Translations under genes and position numbers: made by a program
The notes under the pieces: generated by a model
Seen by the model: only the letters and a program-made list of their open reading frames with translations
Databases searched by the model: none
Told to the model about the DNA's origin: nothing
In this document: piece after piece, positions 42,084 to 48,896 of the stretch
Layout: each line of letters starts with the position of its first letter
How positions within the stretch are numbered: position 1 is the first letter of the stretch
Assembly: GCA_031276965.1 (NCBI GenBank)
Contig: JAISMC010000066.1
Location: forward strand, 1-48,896
DNA from: Treponema sp.
GTDB taxonomy: Bacteria; Spirochaetota; Spirochaetia; Treponematales; Breznakiellaceae
Length of the DNA stretch: 48,896 nt
Reading direction: 5' to 3'

Positions 42084-42854
42084 ATGAAGGCCGAAGATAA
42101 AAACCGCCTTGTCCAGGCTCTCGATTTAATTGAAGACTATTTTGGGAACGGTTATAAGCGGCCTCCTGCAGTTTATGCCTTTACCGGCGGACCGGTCCGG
42201 TCCGAAGCGGCGGTCCCGGCGGAATCCGCCGGTTCTCCGGCATTATCCGAAGGGGATTCCGCCGGCTCCCCTCAAGAGGATTCCCTGGACCGGATAGCCG
42301 GAGAAATCGGCCTCTGTACCGGCTGTCCCCTCCACGCAACCCGGAACAAGGCGGTTCCCGGCGAGGGGGTAAGCCGGCCCCTGGCGCTTGTTATTGGAGA
42401 AGGGCCCGGCGCGGATGAGGACGCCTCGGGCCGGCCCTTTGTGGGAAAGGCGGGAAAACTCCTGGATAAGATGCTGTCCTCCATCGGCCTTTCCAGGGAA
42501 CAAAACTGTTTTATCGCCAATGTGGTCAAGTGCCGGCCCCCGGGAAACCGGGATCCCCTGCCGGGGGAAACCCTGGCCTGTTCCCCTTTCCTGACCCGCC
42601 AGATCGTCCTGCTCAGGCCCCTGGCCATTCTCAGTGTGGGCAGGGTTTCTACGGGGCTGCTCCTCAACACCGGCGCAGGCATAGGGAAACTCCGGGGACG
42701 CTTTGCGGATTATCAAGGTACGCCCCTGCTCCCCACCTATCATCCCAGCGCCCTCCTCCGGGACGAATCGCTGAAGCGGCCTGCCTGGGAGGATCTGAAA
42801 ACCTTTAAGGCGAAGCTGGATGAGTTAAGCGCTTCCGTCTTCGGGGAGAAATAA
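42084..42854 (+). CDS. family 4 uracil-DNA glycosylase
   Basis: A 256-residue DNA repair enzyme that removes uracil from DNA. The four iron-sulphur cysteines of family 4 are visible (C78, C81, C140, C156), as are GEGPGADEDASGRPFVG (motif A, where GEAPG is usual) and the HPSALLR motif. A linker of about 70 residues rich in Ala, Ser and Pro precedes the catalytic part. It is just upstream of priA (40-base gap), so repair and replication restart may be expressed together. Its start faces the sugar operon. Confidence 0.93.
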   Translation: MKAEDKNRLVQALDLIEDYFGNGYKRPPAVYAFTGGPVRSEAAVPAESAGSPALSEGDSAGSPQEDSLDRIAGEIGLCTGCPLHATRNKAVPGEGVSRPLALVIGEGPGADEDASGRPFVGKAGKLLDKMLSSIGLSREQNCFIANVVKCRPPGNRDPLPGETLACSPFLTRQIVLLRPLAILSVGRVSTGLLLNTGAGIGKLRGRFADYQGTPLLPTYHPSALLRDESLKRPAWEDLKTFKAKLDELSASVFGEK

Positions 42855-42894
42855 TGACCGTCCCGAAAGCGGGCCTGAAAGACAGCGGGCATCA

Positions 42895-44934
42895 ATGACC
42901 AAAGCTGAAAAAAAGTCCCGTGAGGGCGATCCCGTAATTCCCGCCGGAGTCCCGGCCTATCTGGATCTGGTCTTCGACCTCCCCCTGAATCAGGTCTTCA
43001 CCTACCATATCGATCCCAAGGGCCTGGGGGCCAAGGGTAAGCGGGCCATGGCTCCCTTCGGCAAACGGGAACTACTGGGTTATATTATCGGCGCAGGGGA
43101 CGCGCTCCCCAAAGGCGTGGCCGGGAAGACCCTCAAAGCGGTACGGCGAGTGGTGGACAGGGACCCCCTCTTTGACGATGAGAACATAGCCCTGGCGGAA
43201 TGGATGGCGGCGTACTATCTCTGCGGTACCGGAGAAGCTCTGGCGGCGATGATTCCCTCGGGGAGACGGCCCGGAGAGTACGCTTCCCTTGAGGAGGAGG
43301 AAGAAATCGCCGCCGAAGCTCCGGTTCTTTCCGGTGAACAGGAACGGGCCCTGACGGCCATCGGCGCGCCTGCGAATAAAGGAGACCGATCCGGGCCGGC
43401 CATGTTCTACCTCTACGGTATCACCGGTTCGGGCAAGACCGAGGTCTTTCTCCGGGCGGCGGAGGCGGTTCTCAACGAGGGGAAATCCGTCATCTACCTG
43501 GTGCCGGAAATTTCCCTTACCCACCAGACCGCAGAGACTATCGCTAAACGTTTCGGTTCCGCCGCCGCCACCATCCACTCCGGATTGTCCCCCGGCGCCA
43601 GGCTCAGCGAATGGGTCCGTATCAGGAACGGCGAAGTCCGTATTGTGGCCGGTCCCCGGAGCGCCGCATTCGCCCCCCTGCGAAATCTGGGCCTCATCAT
43701 TATCGATGAAGAACACGACGGTTCCTATAAATCAAGCAATACCCCCCGGTACCATGCCCGGCAGGTGGCGATGCGCCGCTGTTCCCTCACCGGAGCGAAG
43801 CTGGTGATGGGATCCGCCACCCCTTCGGCGGAAGCCTGGAAACTAATGGGCGATGGGATTATACATCGGCTGGATTTGACCCGGCGGCTTTCGGGAGGAA
43901 GTCCCCCGGAGATTCTGCCCGTCAGCCTTGAGGGAAGCGAGGGGTGTCTGACCAGGGAACTGAAGGAAGAGATACGTCTTACCGCCCGGATGAGCCGGCA
44001 GACCATACTCTTTCTCAACCGCCGGGGTTTCGCCTATTACTACCACTGCCCGGCCTGCGGTTTTGAGCTGACCTGCCGCCGCTGTTCGGTCTCCCTGACC
44101 TACCATAAATCCCGGGGCCGGGCGGTCTGCCATTACTGCGGATATTCCACGTCTCCCCCCGCCCACTGCCCCGAATGCGGTTCTCTGGAGGCGGGTTTTA
44201 CCGGGATAGGTACGGAGATGATAGAAGAGGAAGTCCGCCGTACTTTTCCGGATCTCCGTATCCGCCGGGCCGATGCGGACAGTACCGCCCGGAAGGGCAG
44301 TCTCCGGGAAACCCTGGAGGCTTTTAAGGCCGGAGAAATCGATCTGCTCCTGGGAACCCAGATGGTAGCCAAGGGGCTTAATTTCCCCGGGGTACGCCTG
44401 GTCGGGGTGGTCCTGGCCGATACGGGGCTCCAGATCCCGGATTTCCGGGCTGCGGAACGGACTTTCTCCCTTATAGTACAGGTAGCGGGCCGGGCGGGCC
44501 GTTATTTCCCTGACGGCAAGGTTATCGTTCAGACCCTGCGTCCCCGGGACCCCATCATACTCCGGGCCTGTTCCCTGGATGTAGCGGGTTTCTTTGCCGC
44601 GGAGCTTGCCCAGCGGAAACTTTTAAACTTTCCTCCCTATACCAGGCTTATCCGTTTTACGTTTCGTTCCAGGGAGGCGGACCGGGCGGAGGCCGCCGCC
44701 GGACATATGGCGGACATTGCAGGCCCCCTTTTGCCGGAGGGCACGGAGATGCTGGGTCCCGTGGAATGTCCCATCGGCATTATCGCAGGAAACCACCGTC
44801 GGCAGATCATCCTCCGGGGTTCCTCCATGGGGCCCATCCATGGAACGGCCCGCTCCGCCCTGGCCCGGTATGAACAGGACAGGGACGCCAAGGTCTACCT
44901 GGAAGTAGATGTAGATCCGGTAAGCTTTCTCTAG
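42895..44934 (+). CDS. priA: primosomal helicase PriA
   Basis: A 679-residue replication-restart helicase. The N-terminal DNA-binding part (about 15-110) is followed by the helicase core with Walker A GITGSGKTE and the DEEH box. Two zinc-binding knuckles follow (CPACGFELTCRRCS and CHYCGYST...CPECGS), then the C-terminal helicase half with GTQMVAKGLNFP and QVAGRAGR. All eight zinc cysteines are present. Length is slightly short of enteric PriA but normal. The stop codon lies inside the left arm of a palindromic element. Confidence 0.96.
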   Translation: MTKAEKKSREGDPVIPAGVPAYLDLVFDLPLNQVFTYHIDPKGLGAKGKRAMAPFGKRELLGYIIGAGDALPKGVAGKTLKAVRRVVDRDPLFDDENIALAEWMAAYYLCGTGEALAAMIPSGRRPGEYASLEEEEEIAAEAPVLSGEQERALTAIGAPANKGDRSGPAMFYLYGITGSGKTEVFLRAAEAVLNEGKSVIYLVPEISLTHQTAETIAKRFGSAAATIHSGLSPGARLSEWVRIRNGEVRIVAGPRSAAFAPLRNLGLIIIDEEHDGSYKSSNTPRYHARQVAMRRCSLTGAKLVMGSATPSAEAWKLMGDGIIHRLDLTRRLSGGSPPEILPVSLEGSEGCLTRELKEEIRLTARMSRQTILFLNRRGFAYYYHCPACGFELTCRRCSVSLTYHKSRGRAVCHYCGYSTSPPAHCPECGSLEAGFTGIGTEMIEEEVRRTFPDLRIRRADADSTARKGSLRETLEAFKAGEIDLLLGTQMVAKGLNFPGVRLVGVVLADTGLQIPDFRAAERTFSLIVQVAGRAGRYFPDGKVIVQTLRPRDPIILRACSLDVAGFFAAELAQRKLLNFPPYTRLIRFTFRSREADRAEAAAGHMADIAGPLLPEGTEMLGPVECPIGIIAGNHRRQIILRGSSMGPIHGTARSALARYEQDRDAKVYLEVDVDPVSFL

Positions 44935-45102
44935 GAGCCTGTTGCACTTGTAGGTTTTTATGGCTTTTTTCGTTGAAAAAACCATAAAAACCACGATTAT
45001 CCGGCATCCGCGGACCTTTGGTCCGAACGGAGTTTACAAGGCAAAAATTGCCTTACCGGCGATTTTTGAGGGTTTTGTGCGCGAAGCGCAACAAACTCCT
45101 AG
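44931..45102. repeat. 172-bp palindromic element with terminal inverted repeats
   Basis: CTAGGAG-NNN-GTTGC at 44931-44945 is mirrored at 45088-45102. Inside are a 17-bp hairpin (GGTTTTTATGG, 44953-44963, with 44982-44992), CGGACC-TTT-GGTCCG (45010-45024), AAGGCAA-AAA-TTGCCTT (45038-45054) and TGCGC-GAA-GCGCA (45078-45090). There is no ORF. The left end contains the priA stop codon. The layout resembles a MITE or a REP-like element (inference). The first hairpin could also terminate priA. Confidence 0.6.
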
Positions 45103-45105
45103 GAC

Positions 45106-45606
45106 TTAATCTTCATGCAGGATCAGTCTGTCCCCGGCGGCAATTCCGGCCCGGCCAAACCAGCCCTGGGGAACTTCCAGGGCGTAACGGACATGGCGGG
45201 TAGACCGCACGGGGGTAAGATCCTGGGGTTTCATATCCCGTATTTCGAGAATTCTGCCGTCGTAGGCGATAAATGCAATGGAAAGGGGGACAAGGGTATT
45301 CTTCATCCAGAAAGACATAAGTTCGTCTTTGGCATATACGAAAAGCATACCCTTCCCGTCGGGGAGGCTCTTCCGGTTCATCAGGCCCGCAGCCTGTTCC
45401 TTTGGGGTAACTGCAATTTCGGCGCTAATTGGTACCACCGTTCCGGAAACGGTTTCGATGGTAAGCTCCCGTACAGTCAGGATTTCCTGTCCCGCCGGAA
45501 CGCAGCTCAGGCTGCCCAGGGAAGACAGGAGCGCCCAAAATAAAACAATGCGGCGGTGAAGAAGCCGGAATCCTCCGGAGCCGGGAAGGATGGGCTTAAA
45601 ATTCAT
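45106..45606 (-). CDS. DUF192 secreted or lipid-anchored protein
   Basis: A 166-residue protein of the DUF192 family, with AEIAVTPKEQAAGLMNRKSLPDGKGMLF and FWMKNTLVPLSIAFI, and ending RAGIAAGDRLILHED. An N-terminal hydrophobic stretch ending SLGSLSC suggests a signal peptide or a relaxed spirochaetal lipobox. The start at 45606 gives a normal signal length; the ORF extends to 45648 but that part lies deep in the upstream gene. It overlaps the upstream gene by 11 bases. Family function is unknown. Confidence 0.85.
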   Translation of the reverse strand: MNFKPILPGSGGFRLLHRRIVLFWALLSSLGSLSCVPAGQEILTVRELTIETVSGTVVPISAEIAVTPKEQAAGLMNRKSLPDGKGMLFVYAKDELMSFWMKNTLVPLSIAFIAYDGRILEIRDMKPQDLTPVRSTRHVRYALEVPQGWFGRAGIAAGDRLILHED

Positions 45607-46234
45607 CAAGGAATTCCTGACGCAGGAAAACTTCTCCCGAGGCTTCAACTTCGGACTGATCGATAAGTTCTTTGAATACCTTCATGTCGATGTACTTTAC
45701 CGTGAGGGGCCGTTCAATGGAGACCCGGGTATCTTCGGTTTCCCAAACCGCCTGCTTGGGATCAAGGCGGACCGGCTCGCCGTACTTCTTTACAAAGGCG
45801 GTAAACACCGAGTAGTGGTCGATGAGGGAAGGGTCCAGAACAAAGGCCATGATGAAAACCTGCCCTTCCCGCAGCTGAAAGAAGGCCCGGCGTATGAAGG
45901 AAAAGCCCGTGGTTTCCACCAGGTTCTGCTCCCCGGAGGGAAGAAAGGAAACGTCCCGGTCCCCCCGGAAATGAAAGAGCCCGTCCCGCTGCAGGGCGGT
46001 TTTGAGATCCTCCAGACCCATACCCAGGCTCATCCTCCGGAACTCCCTGGGCAGAACCTCGGTCCGCGGTTCCGCCCTGTCCTTCTGAGGTTCCGGCAGG
46101 GTGATCCGCCGGCCGTCAGGATTGGCCTGAGCCCAAAGCAACAGGGGGGAAAACAGCATACAGTAAAAAAACAGCAGCCCCGCCGCAAGACGGACTCTTG
46201 GGCATTGGACCCGCCTGCGAATAAAGTATTTCAC
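45596..46234 (-). CDS. secreted protein of unknown function
   Basis: About 212 residues if started at the GTG at 46234, which places a basic N-terminus before a hydrophobic signal (LLFFYCMLFSPLLLWAQ). An ATG at 46300 would put 22 more residues in front and is less likely. The mature part has a polar linker and then a compact domain (about 70-200) with regular strands, including FIMAFVLDPSLIDHYSVFTAFVKKYGEPVRLDP, which resembles nucleotide-free sensor or lipoprotein domains only loosely. No family is recognised. It overlaps the DUF192 gene. Confidence 0.7.
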   Translation of the reverse strand: MKYFIRRRVQCPRVRLAAGLLFFYCMLFSPLLLWAQANPDGRRITLPEPQKDRAEPRTEVLPREFRRMSLGMGLEDLKTALQRDGLFHFRGDRDVSFLPSGEQNLVETTGFSFIRRAFFQLREGQVFIMAFVLDPSLIDHYSVFTAFVKKYGEPVRLDPKQAVWETEDTRVSIERPLTVKYIDMKVFKELIDQSEVEASGEVFLRQEFLDEF

Positions 46235-46343
46235 CGGTATACTATCGGCAAAAAGCCGGAAAAGAATGAACCTCCCCGCCGCAAGACGGAAGGGGGGCAT
46301 TGAACTATCCCGCCCCGAAACCGCAAGCGGTCCTGCACAGGTG

Positions 46344-47576
46344 TTAATTCCACACCGTAGATTCCCGGCGGGACTTTTCGATTTTCTGCATCTTCCGGTA
46401 GTATTCGGTTTGTTTGATAACCTCGGTAACGTCCGCCGTATAGATCTTATCCTTGATAACCTGGACCTTTTTATTTTCCAGCATCTTCCGCAGAACCAGG
46501 GCGCCGTCCCCCTGGGGAAGCCCCACCATATTTACCAGTTCCTTGGGGCCGAAATCGAAGGTATAGGACTGGGCCAGGTCCAGGGGTATCCTGTTTTTTT
46601 CCAGCTGAATCAGGAGGGCGTCGTACATGCGGCCCAAGGGATCGGAGATCAAGGTATTGGCCAGCTGCTTGTAGATAAACCAGATCCGCTCCGCCAGGAG
46701 GATGGTAAGCCGGGCGATAATCTGCGGCTGGGTTCCTACCATGCGTTCAAAGTTAGCCCGGTTTACCGCCAGAACCTGGCAGTCCTCATAGGCCACCGCG
46801 CAGGCCGCCCGGGGCTTGGATTCAAGAAGGGCCATCTCCCCAAAGATATCTCCGGTCTTAAGCACCGCCAGGAGCACCTCGTTATTATCCACGATTTTGG
46901 CAATCTTAACGGACCCCTTCTGGATAATGTAGAGCTCGTCCCCGGGCTCCCCCTCGGAGAACAGCATGGAATCCTTAGGATACCTCCGGGTAAACTCATC
47001 GGTCTTAAAATCAAGCTTTACCGCTTTGGCATAGGGGGCAATTTTCATCATCCGTTTCCGGACCAGATCCACCTCATTTCCCCGGGGGCAGTATTTAAGA
47101 TATTTGTAATATGCATAGTAAGCCTGGTTATACTGGCTCTGTTTGGCGTAGTACTCCCCCACCTTAAAAAGATGGGAAAAATCATTGTCCGCGGTATTCT
47201 TTAGGGTAAGCCGGGTAAGAGCCTCGTCCAGGTAACGCATGCGCCGGGAGAACTGGAGGATGATCTTCATGGCCACCGGGGTATTGTTCTGGATAAGCTG
47301 GCCGTACTGCTCCTTCTGAACCGAGATGAGAGTAACGTCGGTTAAAGCCCGGGCAGTTTCGATATGGCTGTGGGAAGACATGGTGGAAACAACCCCGAAG
47401 AAATCTCCGGGTCCCAGCACATTGCCCCCCTCCTCCGCAACGACCTCCACATCCTTGGAGACCCGCACTTTGCCTTGGCGGATTATAAAGAAGCGGTCCG
47501 CATTCTGTTTACCCTCAACTACAATGTATGAGTCTTTCTGGAAGTTAACAAAAGTTAGCTGCAGTGGATTGGCCAT
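46344..47576 (-). CDS. tandem cyclic-nucleotide-binding-domain protein
   Basis: A 410-residue protein with two cNMP-binding domains (about 10-125 and 195-310), each with the beta-roll glycine pattern, such as FFIIRQGKVRV and LYIIQKGSVKI. The second has the phosphate-binding-type GDIFGEMALLESKPRAACAVA. A short helical TPR-like stretch (about 135-190) separates them, and the C-terminus (about 320-410) looks like a winged helix. No membrane segment is seen. The ATG at 47576 (MANPLQLTF) has GAGG before it; the longer frame to 47690 crosses the intergenic region. It may be a Crp-like regulator or a scaffold. Confidence 0.85.
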   Translation of the reverse strand: MANPLQLTFVNFQKDSYIVVEGKQNADRFFIIRQGKVRVSKDVEVVAEEGGNVLGPGDFFGVVSTMSSHSHIETARALTDVTLISVQKEQYGQLIQNNTPVAMKIILQFSRRMRYLDEALTRLTLKNTADNDFSHLFKVGEYYAKQSQYNQAYYAYYKYLKYCPRGNEVDLVRKRMMKIAPYAKAVKLDFKTDEFTRRYPKDSMLFSEGEPGDELYIIQKGSVKIAKIVDNNEVLLAVLKTGDIFGEMALLESKPRAACAVAYEDCQVLAVNRANFERMVGTQPQIIARLTILLAERIWFIYKQLANTLISDPLGRMYDALLIQLEKNRIPLDLAQSYTFDFGPKELVNMVGLPQGDGALVLRKMLENKKVQVIKDKIYTADVTEVIKQTEYYRKMQKIEKSRRESTVWN

Positions 47577-47683
47577 TAAATCCTCGATTTTTGCGGACGA
47601 GCGGCATACCCCCGAAGCGGTAAAGCCGTCCAGGTACGCCCGGAAAGGCGTACTCATAAAAGTATAGGGACCCTTTCCGGCCT

Positions 47684-47712
47684 TTGTCAACGGCTGTATT
47701 TGCTGTATTTAT
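47684..47712 (+). promoter_or_regulatory. candidate promoter of murB
   Basis: TTGTCA (47684-47689), 16 bases, TATTTA (47706-47711). It would start transcription about 10 bases before the murB ATG and so supports the ATG at 47729 over the one at 47684. It faces away from the cNMP-binding gene. Confidence 0.45.
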
Positions 47713-47728
47713 AGGCTATTATGAACCC

Positions 47729-48676
47729 ATGGCGGATCTTCGCTTCCTTATGGAAATGATACCGGTTCCTTTTACGGGGGATCTGGCTTACGATGAACCC
47801 ATGTCCCGGCATACCACTTTTCGGGTAGGGGGACCGGCGGATCTCTGGGTCCGGCCCCGGGGGGAGGGATTCCCCGAATTTGCCGCGGCCCTGCTTGGGA
47901 CCGCCCGTTCCCGGGGGGTCCCGGTATTCATCCTGGGAGGAGGGGCCAACCTAGTGATCGCCGACCGGGGTATCAGGGGTATAGTCCTGGATACCTCCGG
48001 CTGGACCGGCTGGGAGTTCGGGGAAGGGACCGGCGGAGACCGGTATGTGAAGGTACGTTCCGGTACGGCGGTGGATGCCGCCGCGGAGGCCGCCGCCGCC
48101 GCCGGCCTCTCGGGAATGGAGTTCCTCGCCGGGATGCCTGGCTCCGCCGGAGGAGCGGTGTGGATGAACGCCCGCTGTTACGAAAGGTCCGTTTCGGACC
48201 TGCTGACGGAGACCGGAATACTGGACGAAGCCCTAAAACCTCTTGCCCTGCCCTTCGATGCTGCGGACTTTGGTTATAAAAAAAGCCCCTTTCAAAACCG
48301 GGAGATTCTCATCCTATCCGCACAATTTACCCTAAAGCCCCGCCCCCCGGAGGAAATATACCGGGAAATGGCGGATCACCGCCGGGACCGGAAAGAAAAG
48401 GGCCACTACCGCTTTCCTTCGGCGGGTTCGGCCTTCAAAAACAACCGGGCCTTCGGTAAACCCACGGGAAAGATTATCGACGAACTGGGCCTCCGGGGCT
48501 TTGCAGTGGGGGGGGCCGCGGTGGCCCCCTTCCACGGCAACATTATCATCAATACCGGAACGGCCACGGCGGCGGATATCCGGGCCTTGACGGAGGAGCT
48601 GATCCTGCGGGTAGAGGCCGCCCTGAATATCACCCTGGAGCCGGAGATTCTTTTTACCGGAGATTGGTCATGTTGA
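47729..48676 (+). CDS. murB: UDP-N-acetylenolpyruvoylglucosamine reductase MurB
   Basis: A 315-residue FAD enzyme that reduces UDP-GlcNAc-enolpyruvate to UDP-MurNAc in peptidoglycan synthesis. FAD-binding motifs include RHTTFRVGGPADLWV, ILGGGANLVIADRGIRG and GMEFLAGMPGSAGGAVWMNA. The catalytic region has GSAFKNN and the terminal glutamate in ITLEPEILF. The ATG at 47729 is chosen because the ATG at 47684 lies in the candidate -35 box. No strong ribosome binding site is visible. Confidence 0.94.
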   Translation: MADLRFLMEMIPVPFTGDLAYDEPMSRHTTFRVGGPADLWVRPRGEGFPEFAAALLGTARSRGVPVFILGGGANLVIADRGIRGIVLDTSGWTGWEFGEGTGGDRYVKVRSGTAVDAAAEAAAAAGLSGMEFLAGMPGSAGGAVWMNARCYERSVSDLLTETGILDEALKPLALPFDAADFGYKKSPFQNREILILSAQFTLKPRPPEEIYREMADHRRDRKEKGHYRFPSAGSAFKNNRAFGKPTGKIIDELGLRGFAVGGAAVAPFHGNIIINTGTATAADIRALTEELILRVEAALNITLEPEILFTGDWSC

Positions 48677-48896
48677 TTGGAGGGCCGGGTCCATACCCCG
48701 TCGAACCTTTGGTTCGCGCTTGCTCCGGAAAATTTACCACCACTGAAAATATTGTACTCCGATTTTCGGATCGGGGGATGGACCCAGCCTGTATAATAAA
48801 TTTCCTCTCCAACGAAGATACCCGGGAGCTTGCTCCTGGGTATCTTCATTCGCAGGAGGGGCCATCCCCAAAGCAAAGTTGATTTCGGAATTTACC
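48677..48896 (+). terminator. gene-free end region with terminator hairpin
   Basis: The best structure is at 48814-48847: GAAGATACCCGGGAGC, a 2-base loop and its near-exact complement, a 16-bp stem with one G-T wobble. Smaller hairpins CGAACC-TTT-GGTTCG (about 48709-48723) and CCGAT...ATCGG precede it. The ORF in this stretch shows no family features and is treated as noise. The window may cut the next unit. Confidence 0.55.

Noticed and set aside
46234-46260. GCCGATAG as a sigma-28 promoter for the secreted unknown gene
   Set aside because: The -10 resembles the flagellar sites, but the bases 15 upstream read CATT, with no TCAA or TAAA.
48664-48882. Possible 72-codon ORF at the end of the window
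   Set aside because: It overlaps the end of murB and a strong 16-bp hairpin, and resembles no protein family.
1-48896. CRISPR array, transposase, integrase, prophage, or toxin-antitoxin pair
   Set aside because: No regularly spaced direct repeats and no such protein signatures were seen in any frame.

Overview
The window looks like a chromosomal segment of a treponeme-type spirochaete with fairly high GC content (inference). The main signs are two short flagellins of the periplasmic FlaB type, a long FliD, the flgN-flgK-flgL-fliW-csrA cluster, a primase-sigma70-zinc ribbon operon, and many small lipoproteins or secreted proteins without recognisable families. The GC-rich codon use fits the termite-gut treponemes better than the low-GC oral ones, but the species cannot be named from sequence alone. 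No rRNA, CRISPR array, transposase or phage structural gene is visible. LAYOUT: 1-437 is gene-free and full of hairpins. 438-7717 is a block of minus-strand housekeeping genes: YkgJ-like protein, metallo-beta-lactamase-fold hydrolase, a 73-residue orphan, MltG, DnaG, RpoD and a coiled-coil zinc-ribbon protein. Many of these genes touch or overlap. 7767-8711 holds tRNA-Tyr, tRNA-Thr, an AroH chorismate mutase and a small membrane protein. 8793-13747 runs on the plus strand: a Band-7/SPFH-like anchored protein, an outer-membrane barrel candidate, a lipoprotein, and a RarA ATPase fused to a methyltransferase-like domain. 13846-27699 is the flagellar region. On the plus strand are flaB, flaB, flaG, fliD, an unnamed fliD partner, a membrane PilZ protein, an 87-residue protein, tsaE, tsaB and a PAS/HD-GYP protein. 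On the minus strand is flgN-flgK-flgL-fliW-csrA. 27895-29198 is a tRNA island (His, Arg, Lys, Gly, Leu) with strong promoters, several palindromes and a decayed copy of the tRNA-Arg 3' half. 29358-35123 is the proteostasis operon tig-clpP-clpX-lon. 35229-42854 holds a glycosyltransferase, nrdR, a complete sugar ABC importer with an FGGY kinase, and a family-4 uracil-DNA glycosylase. 42895-48676 holds priA, a palindromic insertion-like element, a DUF192 protein, a secreted unknown, a tandem cyclic-nucleotide-binding protein and murB. HOW THE GENES WORK TOGETHER: the most coherent system is a flagellin control loop. flaB-1 and the flgN operon have matching sigma-28 type promoters (TCAA-N15-GCCGATA). 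The flgN operon ends in fliW and csrA. Both flaB leaders carry a GGA-in-hexaloop hairpin upstream of a CAAGGA Shine-Dalgarno, and flaG has a near-consensus CsrA site over its ribosome binding site. This matches the architecture of FliW-CsrA control of flagellin in other bacteria and extends it to two flagellins plus flaG. Cyclic-di-GMP sensing (PilZ) and breakdown (HD-GYP) genes lie in the same region. A second well-supported circuit is the sugar ABC operon. Its consensus promoter overlaps a perfect 24-bp palindrome, so it probably answers to a repressor encoded elsewhere.
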